DNA of 64,000 nt from DATEJJ01 sp039649115 (GTDB lineage Bacteria; Actinomycetota; Actinomycetes; Mycobacteriales; Micromonosporaceae). Under the pieces are notes generated by a model. That model saw nothing but the letters and a program-made list of their open reading frames with translations, did no database searches and was not told the origin of the DNA. Positions 58,168 to 64,000 of the stretch are shown here, piece by piece; position 1 is the first letter of the stretch, and every line of letters begins with the position of its first letter. The position numbers and the translations under genes were made by a program. The stretch is from contig JBBWZQ010000040.1 of NCBI GenBank assembly GCA_039649115.1, forward strand, positions 1 to 64,000, given 5' to 3'.

Positions 58168-59145
58168 GTGAGACTCCGGCGCAGCAATCCCACCGCCCCC
58201 GGGTACGGCAGACGCAGGCGGGGCCGTGGTTTCAGCTACCAGGACACGACCGGCGCGCCGCTGCGCGACCCGCAAGACGTGCGGCGCATCCAGGCGCTGC
58301 GGATCCCGCCCGCGTGGCGGGGCGTGTGGATCTGCCCGGACCCCAGCGGGCACATCCAGGCGACCGGTACCGACGCGGCGGGCCGGCGCCAGTACCTCTA
58401 CCACCCGGACTGGCGCCGCCGCCGGGACCGCCGCAAGTTCGAGCACGTGCTGGAGATCGCCGGGCGGCTGCCCCGGCTGCGCCGGGTGCTGCGCTCGCAC
58501 CTGTCCGACCCGGGACTGTCCCGCCGGCGGGTACTGGCCGCCGCGGTACGCCTGATCGACCTGGGTCTGTTCCGGGTCGGCAACGACCAGTACGCGAACG
58601 CCTCCTACGGGCTCAGCACGCTGCGGGCCGAGCACGTCCGGGTCGGTACCGACGGAGCGCACTTCCGCTACCGCGCCAAGGGTGGCATCGAGCGGGAGGT
58701 CACCGTCCGGGACCGGCAGGTGGTGGCGGTCCTGCGCGCGCTGCGCTCCCGCCGGCGGGGCCGGGCCCGGCTGCTGGCGTACCGCTCCCGCACCGGCTGG
58801 CACGAGGTGCACAGCGACGACATCAACGAGTACCTGCGGGAGGTGGCCGGCTGCGCGATGACGGCCAAGGACTTCCGCACCTGGCACGCCACGGTACTGG
58901 CGGCGGTGGCGCTGGCGCGGGTGCCCGACCAGGGTCGCCGGTCGCGTACGAGCCTGCGGCGCAGCGTCGCCGGTGCGATGCGCGAGGTGTCGAGCGAGCT
59001 GGGCAACACCGCGGCGGTGGTGCGATCGTCCTATGTGGACCCGCGGGTGCTGGACAAGTTCGGCGAGGGCCAGACGATACCGGAGTCGATCCAGGAGCCC
59101 GGCCCGAGCGCCGAACGCGCGGTCCTCGACCTGCTGGCGGACTGA
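58168..59145 (+). CDS. DNA topoisomerase IB (poxvirus-like)
   Basis: A 325-residue type IB topoisomerase that relaxes supercoils by a 3'-phosphotyrosine link without ATP. The N-terminal DNA clamp ('PPAWRGVWICPDPSGHIQATG' split, 'YLYHPDWRRRRD') is followed by the catalytic domain with Arg136 ('FRVGND'), Lys171 ('YRAKGG'), Arg237 ('KDFRTWHAT') and nucleophile Tyr289 ('SSYVDPRVL'). All five expected positions, including the His of 'TWH', are present. GTG 58168. Such enzymes are scattered in bacteria with unclear physiology. A strong hairpin follows 15 bp after the stop. Confidence 0.94.
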   Translation: MRLRRSNPTAPGYGRRRRGRGFSYQDTTGAPLRDPQDVRRIQALRIPPAWRGVWICPDPSGHIQATGTDAAGRRQYLYHPDWRRRRDRRKFEHVLEIAGRLPRLRRVLRSHLSDPGLSRRRVLAAAVRLIDLGLFRVGNDQYANASYGLSTLRAEHVRVGTDGAHFRYRAKGGIEREVTVRDRQVVAVLRALRSRRRGRARLLAYRSRTGWHEVHSDDINEYLREVAGCAMTAKDFRTWHATVLAAVALARVPDQGRRSRTSLRRSVAGAMREVSSELGNTAAVVRSSYVDPRVLDKFGEGQTIPESIQEPGPSAERAVLDLLAD

Positions 59146-59160
59146 GCCGGGCACGAGTCG

Positions 59161-59190
59161 GGGCGGCACCGCACACGTGCGGTGCCGCCC
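59161..59190. terminator. Bidirectional hairpin between topoisomerase IB and a small membrane protein
   Basis: GGGCGGCACCGCAC (59161-59174) is perfectly complementary to GTGCGGTGCCGCCC (59177-59190). The two-base gap means the top one or two pairs must open to make a loop. It lies between convergent stops. Confidence 0.8.
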
Positions 59191-59200
59191 GAGCCCGGAC

Positions 59201-59620
59201 TCAGCGCTCGCGCACCGGCGGAACCGTCGCCTCGACCAGGGTCACCGGTCCGGCGAGGTCCACCGCGCTCACTTCCTCCAGCGCCAGCGGGTCCTGCGCC
59301 TCGCCCACCAGGGCGCGGCGCGCCGCCGCCCCGGCCATCAGGCCGGCCACGGCGCCGGCCGCGACCGCACCGGCGATCCACAGCCACGGCATCGGGGACC
59401 GCTTTCCGGCCAGCGCGTCGCGCGTCGCCTTGGCCCGCCAGCGCGCCTCGCCGGCTGCCGCGCCGACCCGGCCACTGGCTCCGTCGGCCATGTCCCAGGT
59501 GCGCCGGCGCACCGACCGGGCGGTACCCGCCACCTGGCCCAGTGCGTCGACCAACTCATCCCAGGCCGCGTTCGCCGCGCGTTCCGCCTCGCGGGTACGG
59601 CCTGACCAGCCCCTGCCCAC
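59201..59620 (-). CDS. Small membrane-associated protein, function unknown
   Basis: A 139-residue protein I do not recognise. An amphipathic Ala/Arg/Glu-rich N-terminal half ('REAERAANAAWDELVDALGQ') could form coiled helices, then one Ala/Gly-rich membrane helix ('PWLWIAGAVAAGAVAGLMAG', about 84-105) and a short acidic tail. The layout resembles DUF883/YtxH-like stress or ribosome-hibernation membrane proteins, but I cannot claim homology. GTG 59620 follows AGGAGG at seven bases. A membrane protein gene lies divergent upstream. Confidence 0.72.
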   Translation of the reverse strand: MGRGWSGRTREAERAANAAWDELVDALGQVAGTARSVRRRTWDMADGASGRVGAAAGEARWRAKATRDALAGKRSPMPWLWIAGAVAAGAVAGLMAGAAARRALVGEAQDPLALEEVSAVDLAGPVTLVEATVPPVRER

Positions 59621-59797
59621 AGTGCCACCTCCTGCGTTGCTGGCGTGCTCCCAGGTGCTCCACCGCACAGTGCCCAGCTCACCGGCGCGGCAAACGGTGC
59701 GGAGGTCGCGGTGGGTGAGCAGGGGCGGCAGGGGCAGGTGTGAAAGCCGGGAGGGCTGGGTACCTGGGCCTGGTCAGGTCAGGAGGAGGTGTGTGCA

Positions 59798-60325
59798 ATG
59801 GTCAGGAACCTGCTCAGTCGGGACCGCCGAACCACCGGAGCGGATGACACGACAGTCGACAAGACGGCCGTCGGCAACACGACCACGGTCGATGAGCGGG
59901 ACAGGCGGGTCGTACGGACGAGAGAACCCGTCCGCACGCGGGAACCGGTCACCGAGCCCATCGATACCGAACCGACCCGCGAGTCACCGCCGCGCTGGGT
60001 CCGTACCAGCACGTTCGCCACGCTCGGTCTGATCATCGGGCTGGCGGCCCTGTTCGCCACGCTCACCGGCCTGCTCGCCGCGGTCGGCGTGGCGCTGGGC
60101 GTCGTCGGCGGCGCGATCGCCGCGGGCGGCCTGGTCGGCGCGAGCCGGCGCGGCGTCACCGGGCACGGCGTGGCCATGCTCGGGCTGGCCTGCAGCCTGG
60201 TCGCGATCGTCCTGGGCGTGCTCGCCATCAGCGGCAACCTGTCATGGCTGGACAGCAAGACCGACGAGGTGGCCCGGCTGCGCGACTGGCTCAACGCCCA
60301 CATCGCCTGGTTCAAGCACTGGTGA
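59798..60325 (+). CDS. DUF4190-like membrane protein with hydrophilic N-terminus
   Basis: A 175-residue protein. The first 65 residues are charged and Thr-rich, with a short repeat ('VRTREPVRTREPVTEP'). Two or three membrane helices follow (about 75-105 and 122-145, 'LGLIIGLAALFATLTGLLAA' and 'GLACSLVAIVLGVLA'), with a Gly-rich turn 'GASRRGVTGHG' between them as in DUF4190-type proteins. The tail ends 'WLNAHIAWFKHW'. The start is set by AGGAGGAGG eight bases before ATG 59798. Function unknown. Confidence 0.78.
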   Translation: MVRNLLSRDRRTTGADDTTVDKTAVGNTTTVDERDRRVVRTREPVRTREPVTEPIDTEPTRESPPRWVRTSTFATLGLIIGLAALFATLTGLLAAVGVALGVVGGAIAAGGLVGASRRGVTGHGVAMLGLACSLVAIVLGVLAISGNLSWLDSKTDEVARLRDWLNAHIAWFKHW

Positions 60326-60361
60326 GCAGCTAACCGTTGGTGAAGTCCCTCCCCAAGGAAA

Positions 60362-60393
60362 GGTGATGGGCCGGCCCGTGCCGGCCCATCACC
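60362..60393 (+). terminator. Hairpin terminator downstream of the DUF4190-like gene
   Basis: GGTGATGGGCCGGC (60362-60375), loop CCGT, and the perfect complement GCCGGCCCATCACC (60380-60393). It begins 36 bp after the stop; CCCCAAGGAAA precedes it and GCGTTG follows. Confidence 0.85.
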
Positions 60394-60610
60394 GCGTTGC
60401 GGGGTCGATGCCGGGTCGATGCCGCCGGCCACTGGTAACCCCGGCGGTAAGGCCGGCGGTAGGCAGCACGCCGCACTGTATTGACGGCTCGGCATCGGCG
60501 TGTGAGCAATGGCGACTCCGGTCGCATCGGGGGCACACCGCCAGAGTCCGGAAGTCTTGGGGGGAAGGGCACCAGGATGGCGGCGGTGCCATTCCCACCA
60601 AGATCGGATC

Positions 60611-61426
60611 TCACCGGGCCAGGCGGCCCAGCAGGGCGGACGAGACTCCGATCCCGAGCGCGGCCACCCCCACAAGCACGGCGAAGTCCAGCGGGAGCCG
60701 CGCGCTCGCCCCGATGAGCAGCCCGCGCAGCGCCTCCACCTCGTAGCTCAGCGGGTTCACATGGTTGAGCACGCGCAGCCAGGTCGGCATGATCGCGATC
60801 GGGTACAGGGCGTTGGACCCGAAGAACAGCGGCATGGTGATCGCCTGCCCGATGCCCAGCAACCGGTCCCGCTTGAGCACCAGCCCGGCGATGGTGATCG
60901 AGAGGCAGCAGAAGAAGCTGGAGCCCAGGACCAGCGCCACCGCCGCTGCGGCGAGCTTGAGCGGGTTGGCGGTCAGGCCGACGCCGAGCACGGCCGCCAG
61001 GATCAGCACGGTGAGGCCCTGGATCACCGACCGCAGGCCGGCCGCGAACGCCTTGCCGGCCACCAGAGCCGCGCGGGGCGTGGGGGTGACCATCAGCTTC
61101 GCCAGCACACCGGCATCCCGCTCCCAGATGATCTGGATGCCGTAGAAGATCGATACGAACAGCGCGGACTGGGCCAGGATGCCCGGCGCGAGGAAGTCCA
61201 GGTAAGGCACGTTTCCGGTGGGGATGGCCCGGATCCGGCTGAACGTCTCGCCGAAGATGAGCAGCCAGAGGGCCGGCTGTATCGCCCGGGTGATCAGCTC
61301 CGTCCGGTCGCGGCGCAGCTTCTGCAGCTCGACCAGGCACATCGTGCCGACCCTGGACAGTGCCAGGCGCGCGGCGAGCAGCGGATCAACCCACCCGGCG
61401 CGCCGTACGGCGGGCGACTCGGACAT
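60611..61426 (-). CDS. ABC-2 type transporter permease (DrrB-like)
   Basis: A 271-residue membrane protein with six hydrophobic helices. 'VELQKLRRDRTELITRAIQPALWLLIFGETF' (split) opens the ABC2 domain and 'PLFFGSNALYPIAIMPTWLRVLNHVNPLSYEVEALRGLL' holds the ABC-2 signature region near the C-terminus. With the adjacent ATPase it forms a DrrAB-type exporter for drugs or lipids. GTG/ATG starts were compared: the start at 61426 overlaps the ATPase gene by 41 bp, and no nearer start has a better site. It is the last gene of the MarR-ATPase-permease operon. Confidence 0.9.
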   Translation of the reverse strand: MSESPAVRRAGWVDPLLAARLALSRVGTMCLVELQKLRRDRTELITRAIQPALWLLIFGETFSRIRAIPTGNVPYLDFLAPGILAQSALFVSIFYGIQIIWERDAGVLAKLMVTPTPRAALVAGKAFAAGLRSVIQGLTVLILAAVLGVGLTANPLKLAAAAVALVLGSSFFCCLSITIAGLVLKRDRLLGIGQAITMPLFFGSNALYPIAIMPTWLRVLNHVNPLSYEVEALRGLLIGASARLPLDFAVLVGVAALGIGVSSALLGRLAR

Positions 61427-62195
61427 CGCGGAACGCTCCTTCCTCCAGCTCCTCGTGCGTGTACGAGCGGAAGACGTCGTCGAGGCTGTCGCCGGCCCCG
61501 CCCAGGCTCGCGATCAGCTCGGCCGGCGTGCCGAGCGCCCGGATCCGGCCCCGGTGCATCAGCGCGACCCGGTCGCAGTTCTGTTCGGCCTCTTCCATGT
61601 AGTGCGTCGTGACCAGGACCGTCATGCCGGTGTCGGCCCGTACCGCGGCGATCCGGTCCCAGACGCCCGAGCGGGCCACCGGGTCCAGCCCGATCGTCGG
61701 CTCGTCGAGGATCAGCAGCCGGGGCGAGCTGACCAGCGCCTGGGCCAGCTCCAGCCGGCGCACCATGCCGCCGGAGTAGGTGCTCGCGGTGCGGTCGGCC
61801 GCCTCGGCCAGCCCCATCACCTCGATCGCCTCCTCGGTGCGGGCGCGGCGCTGCTTGCGGGGCACGTCGTACAGCCGCGCGAAGAGGGTCACGTTCTCCC
61901 GGCCGGTGAGCGAACCGTCGGCGGAGAGCAGTTGCGGCACGTACCCGATGATCCGGCGCACGGCCATCTTGCGGACGGCCACGTCGAGGCCGAGGACGGC
62001 GATCGTGCCCGCCGGTACCGGCAGCAGCGTGGTGATGGCCCGGATGGTCGTGGTCTTGCCGGCTCCGTTCGGGCCGAGCAGCCCGAAGATCTCACCCGGC
62101 CGGACCGTCAGGTCCACCCCGTCCACCGCGACGGTGTCGCCGAAGGCGTGCCGCAGCCGGGTGATCCGCAGCGCGTCGGTTTCTGTGCTGGTCAT
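61386..62195 (-). CDS. ABC transporter ATP-binding protein (DrrA-like)
   Basis: A 269-residue ATPase. 'LRHAFGDTVAVDGVDLTV', Walker A 'GPNGAGKTTTI', signature 'YSGGMVRRLELAQALVS', Walker B 'LLILDEPTIGLDP', and 'VLVTTHYMEEAEQNCDRV' are all present; the order fits the drug-resistance DrrA/CcmA group. ATG 62195 lies after GAGGAGGAGG. It pairs with the overlapping ABC-2 permease and is 44 bp downstream of a MarR-type regulator, a common layout for regulated exporters. The substrate is unknown. Confidence 0.93.
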   Translation of the reverse strand: MTSTETDALRITRLRHAFGDTVAVDGVDLTVRPGEIFGLLGPNGAGKTTTIRAITTLLPVPAGTIAVLGLDVAVRKMAVRRIIGYVPQLLSADGSLTGRENVTLFARLYDVPRKQRRARTEEAIEVMGLAEAADRTASTYSGGMVRRLELAQALVSSPRLLILDEPTIGLDPVARSGVWDRIAAVRADTGMTVLVTTHYMEEAEQNCDRVALMHRGRIRALGTPAELIASLGGAGDSLDDVFRSYTHEELEEGAFRDVRVARRTARRVG

Positions 62196-62239
62196 GCCTC
62201 CTCCTCGCTTGCCGGCTGAGCCCTCACGCGAGCGCTCGG

Positions 62240-62683
62240 TCACGATTCCTCCTCGACGAGCAGGTCGGCCAGGCGGCGCAGGGCGGGCAGCGCCTGGGCG
62301 ATGGCCTCGCGGTCGGCGCGCTCCAGCCGGGCCAGGCCGCTGCCGACGAGCTCCGCCCGCCCCGACCGCCAGGACGCCAGCCGCGCGGCGGCGGCCGGGG
62401 TCAGGTGCAGGCGCGCCATCCGGCGGTCGTGCCGATCGGTGTCGCGGCGCAGCAGGCCGGCACCGACCAGCTGGTTGACCAGGCCGCTCACCGAGTTGTC
62501 GGCGAGATGCAGGACGCGGGCAGCGGCCGATATGCCGGTGCCCGGGTGCTCCTCGACCACCTGGAGCACCTCGACCTGGGCGGGCGGCAGCCGGTGCGGC
62601 AAGCGGGCCCGCAGCCGCCGGCGCACCGCCCGGCGCAGCCGGTTGAGGTCGTACATCAGCTCCTCGGCGCCGGGCTCGACCAC
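62240..62683 (-). CDS. MarR-family regulator of the ABC exporter operon
   Basis: A 147-residue winged-helix protein. 'LPPAQVEVLQVVEEHPGTGISAAARVLHLADNSVSGLVNQLVGAGLLRR' contains the HTH (shown here only as 'LADNSVSGLVNQLVGAG'), followed by the wing 'DTDRHDRRMARLHLTP' with the D-R-R motif. GTG 62683 is seven bases after a TATCTT -10 element, so a leaderless mRNA is likely. An AGATA...TATCT dyad overlaps that element. It probably represses itself and the exporter until a drug-like ligand binds. Confidence 0.88.
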   Translation of the reverse strand: MVEPGAEELMYDLNRLRRAVRRRLRARLPHRLPPAQVEVLQVVEEHPGTGISAAARVLHLADNSVSGLVNQLVGAGLLRRDTDRHDRRMARLHLTPAAAARLASWRSGRAELVGSGLARLERADREAIAQALPALRRLADLLVEEES

Positions 62684-62689
62684 CCCGAC

Positions 62690-62715
62690 AAGATACCTCT
62701 GAGACCGAGCTATCT
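62690..62715. promoter_or_regulatory. Promoter -10 and dyad of the MarR/exporter operon
   Basis: On the minus strand TATCTT (62695-62690) sits seven bases from GTG 62683. AGATA (62691-62695) and TATCT (62711-62715) are inverted copies 15 bp apart, so a repressor site could overlap the promoter. No good -35 box is seen. Confidence 0.45.
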
Positions 62716-62743
62716 GCCACCGGCCGCCCGGTAGGGTCGCCTC

Positions 62744-64000
62744 GTGACCACGCACATGACGCCGGAACAGTTCCGCAGGCACGGCCACCAGGTCGTCGAC
62801 TGGATCGCCGACTACTGGGACACGCTGCCGCGGCAGCGGGTCGTCCCCGATGTCAAGCCGGGCGAGATCGCCGCGCGGCTGCCCGCCGGGCCGACCGAGC
62901 ACGGCGAGCCGATGGACGCGATCCTGGCCGATCTGTCCACTGTGGTCACTCCGGGGCTGGCGCACTGGCAGCACCCGGGATTCTTCGGGTACTTCCCGGC
63001 GAACACGTCCGGCCCCTCCGTGCTGGGTGACCTGCTGTGTGCCGGGCTGGGCGTGCAGGGCATGCTCTGGGCCACCAGCCCGGCCTGCACCGAACTGGAG
63101 ACGGTCGTGCTGGACTGGCTGGCCGACCTGCTCGACCTGCCCGCGGCGTTCCGGTCCACCGGTGCCGGCGGCGGGGTCATCCAGGACTCCGCGTCCTCGG
63201 CGAACCTGGTGGCCCTACTCGTCGCGCTGCACCGGGCGAGTGGCGGCCGGTGGGCCTCGACCGGGGTGGACCGGCGCTACGTCGTCTACACCTCCGTACA
63301 CGGGCACTCGTCCATCGACAAGGCGGCCCGCATCGCCGGCCTGGGCAGCGAGAACGTCCGGCAGATCGAGGCCGACCCGGACACGCACGCGATGCTGCCC
63401 GGTGCGCTGCGCGCGGCGATCGAGGCGGACCGGGCGGCCGGCGCGGTACCGGCGATCGTCGTGGCCACGATCGGCACCACGTCGACCACCGCGATCGACC
63501 CGCTGCCCGAGATCGGCGCCATCACCCGGGAGTACGGGCTCTGGCTGCACGTGGACGCCGCCTATGCCGGTGCCGCCGCGATCTGCCCGGAGCTGCGCTG
63601 GACGCACGAGGGCATCGAGCTGGCCGACTCGTACGCCTTCGACCCGCACAAGTGGCTGCTGACCGGCTTCGACTGCGACGCGTTCTGGATCGCCGACCGG
63701 GCCGAACTGATCCAGGCGCTGTCCATCCTGCCCGAGTACCTGCGCAACGCCGCCTCCGAGTCCGGTGCGGTGATCGACTACCGGGACTGGCAGGTCAGCC
63801 TCGGCCGCCGGTTCCGGGCGTTGAAGCTGTGGCTGGTGCTGCGCTGGTACGGCGTCGAAGGGCTGCGCGCACACATCCGCACCGGCGTCTGGCTCGCCGC
63901 CGACCTGGCCGCGCGCATCGGCGCCGACGAGCGCTTCGAGCTGGCCGCGCCGCACCCGTTCTCCCTGGTCTGCTTCCGGCTGCGGGCCGGCGACGCGGCG
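62744..64000 (+). CDS. PLP-dependent aromatic-L-amino-acid decarboxylase family protein (3' end outside window)
   Basis: The first 419 residues of a group II decarboxylase (DDC/TDC/glutamate decarboxylase fold); the frame is open to the last base. Marker stretches: 'HPGFFGYFPANTSGPSVLGD' in the N-terminal domain, 'TSPACTELETVVLDWL', 'GVIQDSASSANLVALL', the PLP-stacking 'VHGHSSIDKAARIAGLG', 'VATIGTTSTTAIDPL', 'WLHVDAAYAGAA' and the Schiff-base Lys in 'FDPHKWLL'. The sequence favours aromatic amino acids (Trp, Phe, Tyr or DOPA) over glutamate. GTG 62744 follows AGGGT; ATG 62756 is an alternative. Divergent from the MarR gene by 60 bp. Confidence 0.93.
   Translation, partial: MTTHMTPEQFRRHGHQVVDWIADYWDTLPRQRVVPDVKPGEIAARLPAGPTEHGEPMDAILADLSTVVTPGLAHWQHPGFFGYFPANTSGPSVLGDLLCAGLGVQGMLWATSPACTELETVVLDWLADLLDLPAAFRSTGAGGGVIQDSASSANLVALLVALHRASGGRWASTGVDRRYVVYTSVHGHSSIDKAARIAGLGSENVRQIEADPDTHAMLPGALRAAIEADRAAGAVPAIVVATIGTTSTTAIDPLPEIGAITREYGLWLHVDAAYAGAAAICPELRWTHEGIELADSYAFDPHKWLLTGFDCDAFWIADRAELIQALSILPEYLRNAASESGAVIDYRDWQVSLGRRFRALKLWLVLRWYGVEGLRAHIRTGVWLAADLAARIGADERFELAAPHPFSLVCFRLRAGDAA

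Noticed and set aside
60330..61340. Minus-strand frame overlapping the ABC-2 permease
   Set aside because: The permease frame (60611-61426) has six helices and the ABC-2 signature; this one is an Arg/Gly/Pro-rich shadow.
1..64000. Biosynthetic gene cluster, phage or genomic island
   Set aside because: Apart from a few scattered oxidoreductases, a glycosyltransferase and one exporter, there are no core PKS, NRPS, RiPP, integrase, transposase or structural phage genes.

Overview
The window is about 64 kb of very GC-rich DNA from an actinomycete chromosome. The family is most likely Micromonosporaceae or close to it; that placement is inference from style, not from a search. The evidence is the base composition, heavy use of GTG starts, several apparently leaderless genes, and a core block seen in many actinomycetes: uvrB, coaE, rpsA, polA, the liv branched-chain amino-acid transporter, and an ANTAR response regulator followed by a tRNA gene. 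I see no phage, insertion sequence, integrase, CRISPR array or rRNA, so this is ordinary chromosome rather than an island.

Layout. Bases 1-2900 hold the end of typA, a tyrosine phosphatase, and a TerC-family membrane protein behind a leader that reads as a yybP-ykoY manganese riboswitch; a small monooxygenase follows. Bases 2860-5593 carry a CDP-alcohol phosphatidyltransferase and a GmrSD-like DUF262/DUF1524 protein with a C-terminal RAMA-like domain. The conserved core (5.8-23.3 kb) is uvrB, an internally duplicated envelope protein, coaE, a small basic membrane protein, rpsA, a methyltransferase, polA (with an in-frame 18-bp minisatellite), the livJHMGF operon with a clear promoter and long leader, the ANTAR regulator, and a tRNA with a CAA (Leu) anticodon but a short variable loop.

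Bases 23.4-36.4 kb are accessory. They hold an ArsR/SRPBCC pair with a visible promoter and operator, a YcgR/YcgQ-type membrane pair, an FhuF-like iron-sulfur protein, a sugar dehydrogenase lipoprotein, a flavin monooxygenase divergent from a short-chain dehydrogenase, a DUF6098 protein, a lipoprotein, an HtrA-like protease, a ROK repressor and an Eis-like acetyltransferase. Bases 36.5-53.1 kb carry a secreted papain-like protease with five IPT/TIG domains, two cyclic-di-GMP proteins (a GGDEF/HD-GYP protein with a damaged HD-GYP site, and a PAS/GGDEF/EAL protein), the fused mutase IcmF with a divergent MarR gene, a LigD-like protein with a truncated ligase part, a ROK kinase, soluble transhydrogenase and a double-RCK potassium channel. 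From 53.1 kb onward come a propionyl-CoA synthetase, small Rho_N and ChaB proteins, a glycosyltransferase, DUF72 and topoisomerase IB genes, a MarR/ABC-2 exporter operon, and the start of a PLP-dependent decarboxylase cut by the window end.

Three window-wide patterns stand out. GTAC, and especially GGTACC, is far more frequent than base composition predicts and appears in all reading frames, forcing otherwise rare codons. Six convergent gene pairs overlap at their 3' ends and a seventh pair abuts exactly. Strong perfect hairpins lacking long T-tracts serve as likely terminators.
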